This document shows positions 1 to 6,045 of a stretch of 7,866 bases of DNA, in pieces (within the stretch, counting starts at the first letter, position 1; every line of letters begins with the position of its first letter). The DNA lies in NCBI GenBank assembly GCA_905236895.1, contig CAJOQI010000164.1, forward strand, positions 1-7,866, written 5' to 3'. The DNA is from an uncultured Peptostreptococcaceae bacterium. Lineage in GTDB: Bacteria; Bacillota; Clostridia; Peptostreptococcales; Anaerovoracaceae. The notes under the pieces were generated by a model. It saw only the letters and a program-made list of their open reading frames with translations, was not told where the DNA came from and searched no databases. The translations under genes were made by a program, and so were the position numbers.

Positions 1-735
1 TATAAGCTCCATTTCAAATCCCTTCTGCCCTGCCGCCCTCATGGTGAGGAAGTATAGCCACATAAGTCCGCAGAGGGCCACAAAGGATATGGTTATCTGC
101 TGGCTATAGGAATCCCCAAGGGATACGCTAAGCTGGACCACGGTCATCAACTGAAAGACGGTGATTGCTATTAAGGATGTCCATGGGGAAAGAAGAAGGG
201 TTTCCTTCTTTCTCATGGCCATATTGTTTCTTCTTTCTTCAAGACTGATGGGATAAAGGGTGCAGATGCTGCTTCCTATGGCCAGTTGATCTCCCGGTTC
301 CACATAGACGGTTTCCCCCTTCTTCATCTGTCTGCCGTTTATGATGCTTCCGTTGCTGGAGTAAAGATCCTTGTATTTCCAGCGACCTTTATCGTCTCTG
401 GTAAGGCTGGCGTGGGTCCTGGATACTCCCGGATCCTTTATTCTTATATCCGAGTTTCTGGCTCTTCCAATGGCGTTTTCCCAGTGAGTCAGTGGTGTGC
501 TCACCTCATCCTCAACTTGGAAATAGCCCCAGACCTCAGATGGGTTTTTGGACGCCAGAAGAGAGGCTATGGCCCTTGCCAAAACAAAAATGGCAAGAGC
601 AATAAAAATCCACCTTGCCACTGCAGTATATGCCAGCCCCGCCCCGTCAGGCAGAAGCTGGATTTTATCAAGCATTTCCGTAATCCAAGCGAAGAATTCG
701 CCTATTTTTCCGGTTATAGTCTCAATAAATCCCAT
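1..735 (-). CDS. FHA-domain membrane protein, C-terminus outside window; possible FHA-FtsW/RodA/SpoVE fusion
   Basis: The reading frame is open from the ATG at 735 to the window edge (245 codons, no stop). An in-frame TAG three codons upstream of the ATG leaves no earlier start. Order of parts: a short amphipathic N-terminus, a membrane segment at about residues 37-60, a forkhead-associated (FHA) domain at about 86-163, then two membrane segments at about 187-205 and 212-232. The FHA core is well preserved: G90-R91, S105-R106-x-H108 (VSRTHA), and N128-G129 with N133-G134. FHA domains bind phosphothreonine peptides, so the domain probably docks a Ser/Thr-phosphorylated partner at the membrane. 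The last visible residues (GFEMELI, 239-245) resemble what I recall of the start of clostridial FtsW/RodA/SpoVE polytopic domains, so the whole gene may encode an FHA-fused cell-wall polymerase. That is inference, since the diagnostic part lies beyond the edge. The GAGGA at 746-750 (10 bases from the ATG) is the likely ribosome binding site. The FHA call is firm; the fusion is tentative. Confidence 0.85.
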   Translation of the reverse strand, partial: MGFIETITGKIGEFFAWITEMLDKIQLLPDGAGLAYTAVARWIFIALAIFVLARAIASLLASKNPSEVWGYFQVEDEVSTPLTHWENAIGRARNSDIRIKDPGVSRTHASLTRDDKGRWKYKDLYSSNGSIINGRQMKKGETVYVEPGDQLAIGSSICTLYPISLEERRNNMAMRKKETLLLSPWTSLIAITVFQLMTVVQLSVSLGDSYSQQITISFVALCGLMWLYFLTMRAAGQKGFEMELI

Positions 736-767
736 ATTGCCCTAATCCTCTTCTATAACATGGAATT

Positions 768-796
768 ATTATAGCAAAAATCCCATTCATATTAAA
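768..796 (-). promoter_or_regulatory. Promoter of the FHA gene (extended -10)
   Basis: On the minus strand, a perfect TATAAT (768-773) is preceded by TGC, forming an extended -10 (TGnTATAAT). A weak TTTAAT (791-796) lies 17 bases further upstream as the -35. Transcription would start near 761, giving a leader of about 25 bases before the ATG at 735. The extended -10 probably compensates for the poor -35. It lies in the 77-base gap after the SDR stop codon, so the FHA gene can be transcribed on its own. Confidence 0.7.
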
Positions 797-812
797 GGAT
801 TAAAAACCGTTA

Positions 813-1553
813 TTAAATTGAGAATCCTCCGTCAAGAGTCAATACCTGTCCCGTAATAAAAGACGCTCCTTCTCCGCTTAAGAAGTAGATGGCCTCCGCA
901 ACATCGGAGGACTTTCCGATTTTTCCAAGGGGAGTCATGGCCTTAACCATCTCCATGGATTCTTCGTCCAGCTCTCTCCTGGACATATCCGTATCTATAA
1001 CTCCGGGAGCCACCATATTTACTCTGATTCCCGAGGGTCCAAGCTCCGCCGCAAGGCTCTTTCCAAAGCCTATGGTTCCATGCTTTGTTGCGGAATAGAT
1101 GGTTTCCATGGAGCCACCCTTCTCTCCCCAGATTGAAGAGACTATGACTATGCTGCCCTTCTTTTCCTCTACCATCCCGGGGACTATGGCCCTTGCGGTC
1201 TGAATGGCGCCTCTAAGATTTACGTCAACGGTTTCGTTAATCTCTTGGTCGGTCAGGTCGGTGAAAAGCTTTCTTAAACTGATGCCCGCGTTTATTATTC
1301 CCACATCAAAGGACTTTGATCCGAAGTAAACAAGAGCCTCCTTGGCAAAGTCACCGAGCTTTTCTCCTGTATCACCCTTTCCAAGGTCAATGGCCCGACC
1401 AAGGCAATTTGGAAACTCCTCCATCAAAGCCTTGGCCAAATCATCTCTTTCTTTATACACGAAAGCCACACTATAGCCTTCGCAAGCAAATTTTCTAAGT
1501 GTGGCTTCGCCTATTCCTCTCGTTCCACCTGTAATAAAAAGCGTCTTACTCAT
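813..1553 (-). CDS. SDR-family NADP-dependent reductase, FabG/YmfI-like
   Basis: A 246-residue classical short-chain dehydrogenase/reductase, the normal length for FabG-type enzymes. Visible motifs: cofactor loop TGGTRGIG at 8-15, NAG at 88-90, and the catalytic tetrad N112, S140, Y153, K157 (YSATK). PG at 183-184 and a C-terminal ITGQVLTLDGG complete the fold. R12 in the glycine loop and the lack of an acidic residue at the end of strand 2 favour NADPH. Two functions fit. One is 3-oxoacyl-ACP reductase (FabG) of fatty acid synthesis. The other is the paralogue YmfI, which in Bacillus subtilis reduces 5-aminopentanone on translation factor EF-P. The motif VSSIWGE (138-144) and the GVIDTDM stretch match my recollection of YmfI-type proteins. 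No fab genes are nearby, which weakens the FabG reading. The ATG overlaps the gap stop by one base (TAATG). The only ribosome site is a weak GGGGA inside the end of gap (1564-1568), so translation is probably coupled to gap. Confidence 0.88.
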   Translation of the reverse strand: MSKTLFITGGTRGIGEATLRKFACEGYSVAFVYKERDDLAKALMEEFPNCLGRAIDLGKGDTGEKLGDFAKEALVYFGSKSFDVGIINAGISLRKLFTDLTDQEINETVDVNLRGAIQTARAIVPGMVEEKKGSIVIVSSIWGEKGGSMETIYSATKHGTIGFGKSLAAELGPSGIRVNMVAPGVIDTDMSRRELDEESMEMVKAMTPLGKIGKSSDVAEAIYFLSGEGASFITGQVLTLDGGFSI

Positions 1554-2569
1554 TATTTAAGATTCCCCATATACTTCATGGTTCTTATCATCTGACAGGT
1601 ATAACTCATTTCGTTATCGTACCAGGCAACAACTCTAACCTCGTAGATATTGGTTCCGCAACGCTGAGCCAAGGTCTGGGTTGCATCAAAGAGTGAGCCA
1701 TAGCTCATTCCGATAATATCGCTTGATACGATTTCTTCTTCCGTATATCCGAAGGACTCGTCAACTGCTGCCTTCATGGCGGCATTGATTCCCTCAACGG
1801 TTACGGAGTCCGTCTCGTCCTTAAGAGTTGCGTCCAGGATTGTGATTGAACCGGATGCCACGGGAACCCTCTGAGCAGAACCGATAAGCTTTCCGTCAAG
1901 CTCGGGAATTACAAGGCCTATGGCCTTTGCTGCACCAGTGCTGTTGGGAACAATATTGACGGCACCTGCTCTTGCTCTTCTAAGGTCACCCTTCTTATGG
2001 GGGCCGTCAAGAAGCATTTGGTCACCTGTATAGGCGTGAATTGTGGTCATGAACCCTGTTCTAACCTCTCTATAGTCATTCAGAGCTTTAGCCATTGGAG
2101 CCAAGCAGTTGGTTGTGCAGCTTGCAGCTGAAATAACTGTATCCTCAGGCTTAAGAGTCTCATGGTTAACGCCATAAACGATTGTGGGAAGGTCGTTTCC
2201 TGCAGGAGCGGAAATAAGAACCTTTTTGGCACCTGCTTTAAGATGGGCGGAAGCCTTTTCCTTGGAGGTATAGAATCCGGTGCACTCGAGAACGATGTCT
2301 ATATCGTGATTTTTCCAAGGAAGCTGCTCCGCATCCGCAATAGCAAAGATGGGAAATTTCTTTCCCTCTACGGTAATTGAATTATCATCATAATCTATTT
2401 CTTTTCCGAAGGGACGCTGAACACTGTCGTACTTCAGAAGATATGCAAGCATCTTTGAAGTGGTAAGATCGTTAATGGCTACCACCTCAATTTCAGGATC
2501 GTCAAAAATCCTTCTAAACGCCATTCTACCAATTCGTCCGAAACCGTTGATTGCAATTTTCACGCTCAT
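1553..2569 (-). CDS. gap: Glyceraldehyde-3-phosphate dehydrogenase, type I
   Basis: A 338-residue cytosolic glycolytic enzyme that oxidises glyceraldehyde-3-phosphate to 1,3-bisphosphoglycerate with NAD. Visible features: the Rossmann dinucleotide loop NGFGRIGR (8-15), N33-D34 typical of NAD preference, the active-site SCTTNC with nucleophile C151, general base H178 (TIHAYT), the S-loop around 183-207 ([12 protein letters not shown]), and the signature [12 protein letters not shown] near 316-327. The length is standard and every key residue is present. The ATG at 2569 is chosen because GGAGG (2578-2582) lies 8 bases upstream; a TTG 15 bases further up would overlap that site and add residues foreign to the family. 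It is the first gene of a minus-strand unit with its own promoter and is fused by TAATG to the SDR gene. It is not accompanied by pgk or tpiA here, which are common neighbours in Bacillota. Confidence 0.97.
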   Translation of the reverse strand: MSVKIAINGFGRIGRMAFRRIFDDPEIEVVAINDLTTSKMLAYLLKYDSVQRPFGKEIDYDDNSITVEGKKFPIFAIADAEQLPWKNHDIDIVLECTGFYTSKEKASAHLKAGAKKVLISAPAGNDLPTIVYGVNHETLKPEDTVISAASCTTNCLAPMAKALNDYREVRTGFMTTIHAYTGDQMLLDGPHKKGDLRRARAGAVNIVPNSTGAAKAIGLVIPELDGKLIGSAQRVPVASGSITILDATLKDETDSVTVEGINAAMKAAVDESFGYTEEEIVSSDIIGMSYGSLFDATQTLAQRCGTNIYEVRVVAWYDNEMSYTCQMIRTMKYMGNLK

Positions 2570-2577
2570 TTTTCCAA

Positions 2578-2582
2578 CCTCC
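2578..2582 (-). promoter_or_regulatory. Ribosome binding site of gap
   Basis: GGAGG on the minus strand, 8 bases before the ATG at 2569. It decides that start over the in-frame TTG at 2584, whose first codons overlap the site itself. Confidence 0.85.
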
Positions 2583-2603
2583 AAATATTATCTTTGACCT
2601 ATC

Positions 2604-2632
2604 ATTGTACTCTCCTCGGTATGGAATATCAA
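2604..2632 (-). promoter_or_regulatory. Sigma-A type promoter of gap
   Basis: On the minus strand, -35 TTGATA (2627-2632) and -10 TACAAT (2604-2609) are separated by exactly 17 bases. Each hexamer matches consensus at five or four positions. The start of transcription would be near 2597, giving a leader of about 28 bases. This is the best-formed promoter pair on the minus strand and fits strong expression of a glycolytic gene. No hairpin or operator is evident in the short leader. Confidence 0.8.
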
Positions 2633-2642
2633 GTGAAAAAAC

Positions 2643-2670
2643 TTTAATAAGGGCAACATTGTGGTATAAT
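2643..2670 (+). promoter_or_regulatory. Promoter of apeA (extended -10)
   Basis: A perfect TATAAT (2665-2670) is preceded by TGG, an extended -10. The best -35 is TTTAAT (2643-2648) at 16-base spacing, the same weak hexamer as at the FHA promoter. Only about 10 bases separate it from the -35 of the divergent gap promoter, so polymerases on the two promoters should compete or interact. Confidence 0.72.
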
Positions 2671-2685
2671 ACTCTTGGGTTTGTT

Positions 2686-2690
2686 GGAGG
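2686..2690 (+). promoter_or_regulatory. Ribosome binding site of apeA
   Basis: GGAGG located 7 bases before the ATG at 2698. It fixes the start there, although the frame stays open upstream to an ATG at 2551, which would lie inside the gap coding region on the other strand and upstream of the promoter. Confidence 0.88.
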
Positions 2691-2697
2691 TAGAAGA

Positions 2698-4107
2698 ATG
2701 GAAAACAAAACACTGTGGAATGACTATAGTCAATCCGATCTAAAGAAACTAAACGCATTATGCGATAGCTATAAGATTTTTTTAAGCAAAGCCAAGACCG
2801 AGCGTCTCTGCGTAAGCGAATCCATTAAAGAAGCCGAAAAGGCAGGATTCAAGGATCTGGAAAAGCTTATCAAAGCCGGAAAGAAGCTTAAGGCGGGAGA
2901 TAAATTCTATGCCCAGTATATGAAGAAGACCCTTCTTCTTGGAATTATCGGCAAAGAACCTTTAACCGCAGGAAGCAATATCCTGGGAGCTCATATCGAC
3001 TCCCCTCGTCTTGACGTTAAGCAGAATCCTCTCTACGAAAGCGCAGGGTTCGCCTATCTTGATACTCACTATTACGGAGGAATCAAGAAATATCAATGGG
3101 TAACCATTCCCCTTGCCCTCTACGGAGTAGTGGCAAAGAAGGATGGTACCCTTGTTGATATAGCAATTGGAGACGGCAAAGACGATCCCGTCTTCTGCGT
3201 AACGGATCTTCTGGTTCACCTGTCTGCCAAGCAGATGAGTAAAACCGCAAGCCTTGTGGTTGAAGGCGAAGCCCTTGACCTACTTATCGGTTCCATCCCT
3301 GCGGACAAGGATTCCAAGGCAAAGAAGAAAGAAGAAAAGAAGATTAAAGAAGCGGTTAAGGCCAATATCCTCAAACTGCTTAAGGATAAATACAATATTG
3401 AGGAAGAAGATTTCCTCTCTGCGGAAATCGAAGTTGTTCCTGCGGGAGAAGCCAGAGATCTGGGCTTTGATAGAAGCATGATCATAGGCTATGGTCACGA
3501 CGACAGAGTCTGCGCCTATACATCCCTTAAGGCCATCCTGGATTGCAAGAATCCCAAGAGAACCGCTCTCTGCATTCTCTCCGACAAGGAAGAAGTTGGG
3601 AGTATTGGTGCAACGGGAATGGAATCCAGATTCTTTGAGGACACCATGGCTGAGGTTATGGCTCTTACGGGAGAACTCTCAGACCTTAATCTCAGACGTG
3701 CCCTTCACAATTCCAATGTGCTCTCTTCAGATGTGAGCGCAGGCTACGATCCCCTTTACAAAGGGGCTTTTGAGGAGAAAAACGCAGCCTTCTTCGGACG
3801 TGGAATCGTATTCAATAAATACACCGGTTCCCGCGGTAAAGGTGGATCAAACGACGCCAATGCGGAGTATATCGGACGCCTCCGCAAAGTCATGGAAGAT
3901 GGCAAGGTAGGCTTCCAAACCGCAGAGCTTGGTAAAGTTGATGAAGGTGGCGGCGGAACCATTGCCTATATCCTGGCCAATTACGGAATGAATGTTATAG
4001 ATGGCGGCGTGGCAGTTCTTTCCATGCATAGCCCTTGGGAAGTAGCCAGCAAAGCCGACATCTACGAGGCATATAAAGCATACTTGGCATTTCTTGATAG
4101 AATGTAG
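2698..4107 (+). CDS. apeA: M18-family zinc aminopeptidase (ApeA type)
   Basis: A 469-residue cytosolic metallo-aminopeptidase that removes N-terminal residues from peptides; M18 enzymes often prefer acidic or neutral residues and assemble into large tetrahedral complexes. By comparison with the M18 family, the di-zinc centre is complete: H99 with D101 in AHIDSPRLD, D268 in GHDDR, E298-E299 in SDKEEVGS, D345 in SSDVSAG, and H444 in MHSPWE. The segment at about 202-220 is very lysine and glutamate rich and is probably an exposed linker in the dimerisation domain. The length fits the clostridial ApeA branch; the ApeB branch is somewhat shorter. It has its own promoter and a good ribosome site and is followed after 24 bases by the HD-domain gene on the same strand, so the two are probably co-transcribed. 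There is no signal peptide, which fits intracellular peptide turnover. Substrate preference cannot be read from sequence. Confidence 0.95.
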   Translation: MENKTLWNDYSQSDLKKLNALCDSYKIFLSKAKTERLCVSESIKEAEKAGFKDLEKLIKAGKKLKAGDKFYAQYMKKTLLLGIIGKEPLTAGSNILGAHIDSPRLDVKQNPLYESAGFAYLDTHYYGGIKKYQWVTIPLALYGVVAKKDGTLVDIAIGDGKDDPVFCVTDLLVHLSAKQMSKTASLVVEGEALDLLIGSIPADKDSKAKKKEEKKIKEAVKANILKLLKDKYNIEEEDFLSAEIEVVPAGEARDLGFDRSMIIGYGHDDRVCAYTSLKAILDCKNPKRTALCILSDKEEVGSIGATGMESRFFEDTMAEVMALTGELSDLNLRRALHNSNVLSSDVSAGYDPLYKGAFEEKNAAFFGRGIVFNKYTGSRGKGGSNDANAEYIGRLRKVMEDGKVGFQTAELGKVDEGGGGTIAYILANYGMNVIDGGVAVLSMHSPWEVASKADIYEAYKAYLAFLDRM

Positions 4108-4112
4108 TTGTT

Positions 4113-4117
4113 AGGAG
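4113..4117 (+). promoter_or_regulatory. Distant ribosome binding site of the HD-domain gene
   Basis: AGGAG lies 14 bases before the ATG at 4132, longer than the usual 5-9. The only other in-frame start nearby is the TTG at 4108, which precedes this site and has no Shine-Dalgarno sequence. ATG 4132 is therefore preferred, but initiation may be inefficient. Confidence 0.55.
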
Positions 4118-4131
4118 ATTACGATATCTTA

Positions 4132-6030
4132 ATGAGCAGAAAAAGCCAATTCCAAAAATATGTTGACTTAACATTAAAGATTCGGTCCCTGTCCTCCCCC
4201 TTAATCAGCGGTATTGAGGACGACAATGCCTATCGCGACACTCTGGTGAATAATTTTAGGCGAATCGGGAAATACGCCATTGACAAGGGTGCCATTCTCA
4301 AAGAGGACATTATCCCTCTTCTGGACTCCAAGCGTTTGCTTAAAAAGGAAGAATTGGATGACCTTAGGTTTTTGTATGCCGAAACCTTTAATGCCTATAG
4401 GATGGAAACTCTGGATATTCCCTTAAGCTATCGCATTGCCAATAGAATTCTCTACGATGCAGACAGAAAGGGAAAGGAAAAGGATATAATCGCCGCCCTG
4501 GACAGAAAGGTGGAGATTTCCTTTGCATATATGCATATGACCCAGAGGCTTCACCCTGTGGATCCAACCTGCTACGGATTTAGGGACGAAGGTTTGGAAG
4601 CAGCCAAGAGGCTTCTGAAATATCTTCCCAAGGAGAAGTTTAAGAATCTTCCCGACGAAGAAAGCAAGCATATAGTTCTGGTCAATTCCAGATATATAAG
4701 CGCCCTCTTCGACCGAAGCGACAATTACAATCAGAAATCCAATCTCCGGGATCTAAGGATGATGGAAAGGGCTCTGGCCTTAGGAGCGAATCCCTTCTAT
4801 CTGAAGGAGGCTCCCAATTACAATTGGCGCTATCATGAATTCAGAACCCTTCAGTACATCACCAATTTTGCCGAGTCCAACAATGTACGAGGCTTTGATG
4901 ATAAATCTCTGGAGAAGATATATCAATACACCAAGAGGTTGGAAAAGCTATGGCATAGCGACGAAGACTACTTCTCCCAATACACTCCTGCGGAAATGGT
5001 TAAGCTCTATGTGGGCAGAATCTCTTTGCTTACCAATCGCATAAGCAACCATACCTATAGAGAGCAGCTCTATAAGATTATTCGGAGCGGAACGGAAAAG
5101 ACCTTCGACATCCACGAGGGCTTAATCAATATCTTCGTAATGGTTGAATACCTTTTGGTTCTTTCGGATAAGAAGCTTTCAGCAAAGGAAAAGGATCGTC
5201 TCTCCTATCTCTACGACCGTATCACAGGCTATATACATAAGATGCCCAAGAAAGGCAGTTCTTCCTTTATGCTATCCTTCTTGGCGGATATCCTGAAGAA
5301 TTACAGAGAGGTTCAAGGAGGAACAGAATTTGAAGAAATCTGTTTAAGGATAATGACCGCCGTCCATCCTCCAACATATATTCATTCATTGAGCGTGGCG
5401 GATATAGCCAAAACCTTGACCAAGGGCCTTCTTAATACGGAGCCTGAAAGATTCATAGGTTTCCACGGCTATAAGACCGTTAAGGAAGTCCTTAAGAACA
5501 AGGATGATATTTTAAGCTTCGCATATCACTCTTCCCTCACCCACGACATTGGAAAACTGTTTATTTCCGAGATTGTCACCACCTACGGAAGAGGCCTCTT
5601 TGACGAAGAGTTTATGATGATTAAATCTCATCCATCAATCGCCTACGAGGTTCTTTCCAAACACGGAGGAACAAAGGAATACATCAATATCGCCAAATAC
5701 CATCACCTTTTCTACGACGGCACCTTCGGCTATCCCGTGGACGGTGATATATCAAAGCTTCCGGAACTGGCCTTCATCCATATTATCCAGTGTGCAGACT
5801 GTCTGGACGCTGCCACCGACTCCGTTGGCCGTAGCTATAAGAAGGGCAAAACCGTTACCCAAGTGGTTGGGGAACTGGAAGAAGGACGGGGAACCCGATA
5901 TGCTCCCTATGTGGTTGATCTCTTCGAAGACAGAAACGTCCTGAAGGAGATTAAGCAAAACCTTCTGGAAGGACGAGATAAGAATTACAGAAAAGCATAT
6001 ACCATATTATCAAAAAAGCGCCATAAATAA
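4132..6030 (+). CDS. Large soluble protein with C-terminal degenerate HD-GYP phosphohydrolase domain
   Basis: A 632-residue protein with no signal peptide or membrane segment. Residues 1 to about 405 look mainly helical and charged; I recognise no family there, and they may serve as a sensor or scaffold. The C-terminal part (about 408-605) is an HD-type metal phosphohydrolase domain of the HD-GYP class. Probable metal ligands by pattern are H418, H471-D472 (THDIGK), H500 (SHP), H524-H525 and D556 (ADCLDA). The hallmark HHExxDGxGYP reads HHLFYDGTFGYP (524-535): the Glu is replaced by Leu, and one residue is inserted before GYP. The following block (SVGRSYKKGK, then EEGRGTRYAPYVVDLF) matches the usual C-terminal HD-GYP helices. 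Classical HD-GYP proteins hydrolyse cyclic di-GMP, and some act on 3'3'-cGAMP. Whether this variant does either is uncertain. It follows apeA after 24 bases with no terminator between them, suggesting one transcript. Its stop codon lies inside the terminator hairpin. Confidence 0.85.
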   Translation: MSRKSQFQKYVDLTLKIRSLSSPLISGIEDDNAYRDTLVNNFRRIGKYAIDKGAILKEDIIPLLDSKRLLKKEELDDLRFLYAETFNAYRMETLDIPLSYRIANRILYDADRKGKEKDIIAALDRKVEISFAYMHMTQRLHPVDPTCYGFRDEGLEAAKRLLKYLPKEKFKNLPDEESKHIVLVNSRYISALFDRSDNYNQKSNLRDLRMMERALALGANPFYLKEAPNYNWRYHEFRTLQYITNFAESNNVRGFDDKSLEKIYQYTKRLEKLWHSDEDYFSQYTPAEMVKLYVGRISLLTNRISNHTYREQLYKIIRSGTEKTFDIHEGLINIFVMVEYLLVLSDKKLSAKEKDRLSYLYDRITGYIHKMPKKGSSSFMLSFLADILKNYREVQGGTEFEEICLRIMTAVHPPTYIHSLSVADIAKTLTKGLLNTEPERFIGFHGYKTVKEVLKNKDDILSFAYHSSLTHDIGKLFISEIVTTYGRGLFDEEFMMIKSHPSIAYEVLSKHGGTKEYINIAKYHHLFYDGTFGYPVDGDISKLPELAFIHIIQCADCLDAATDSVGRSYKKGKTVTQVVGELEEGRGTRYAPYVVDLFEDRNVLKEIKQNLLEGRDKNYRKAYTILSKKRHK

Positions 6031-6045
6031 TGGCGCTTTTCTTTT
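6012..6045. terminator. Bidirectional intrinsic terminator
   Basis: GCGCCAT (6018-6024) pairs perfectly with ATGGCGC (6030-6036) around a 5-base loop. It is flanked by AAAAAA on the left (6012-6017) and TTTTCTTTT on the right (6037-6045), so it works as a stem with a U-tract on either strand. It ends the apeA-HD transcript on plus and the cca transcript on minus. The plus-strand stop codon TAA (6028-6030) overlaps the loop and stem, and the cca stop is at 6044-6046, so both genes share it with almost no spare sequence. Confidence 0.93.

Noticed and set aside
286..774. A 162-codon open frame on the plus strand
   Set aside because: It lies antisense to the FHA gene, whose conserved domain residues prove the minus strand is coding. 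The plus-strand product shows no recognisable motif or ribosome site.
776..802. A possible weak hairpin (AATCC with GGATT) after the SDR gene
   Set aside because: The stem is only about five A/U-rich pairs around a loop of more than ten bases, too weak to call a terminator, and it overlaps the FHA promoter.
2570..2584. A five-residue longer GAPDH starting at TTG 2584
   Set aside because: The Shine-Dalgarno GGAGG lies within that extension, and the family N-terminus begins at the ATG at 2569.
2551..2697. An N-terminal extension of apeA by 49 codons, starting at ATG 2551
   Set aside because: It would begin inside the gap coding region and upstream of the apeA promoter. The strong GGAGG seven bases before ATG 2698 marks the true start.
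3317..3360. A purine-rich A/G tract considered as a frameshift or regulatory site
   Set aside because: The apeA frame continues intact across it, and it simply encodes a charged linker. No frameshift-type slippery heptamer with a downstream structure was evident.
3216..3498. Several overlapping frames on both strands inside apeA
   Set aside because: They arise from the lysine- and glutamate-rich, purine-biased segment of apeA. None has a ribosome site or recognisable domain.
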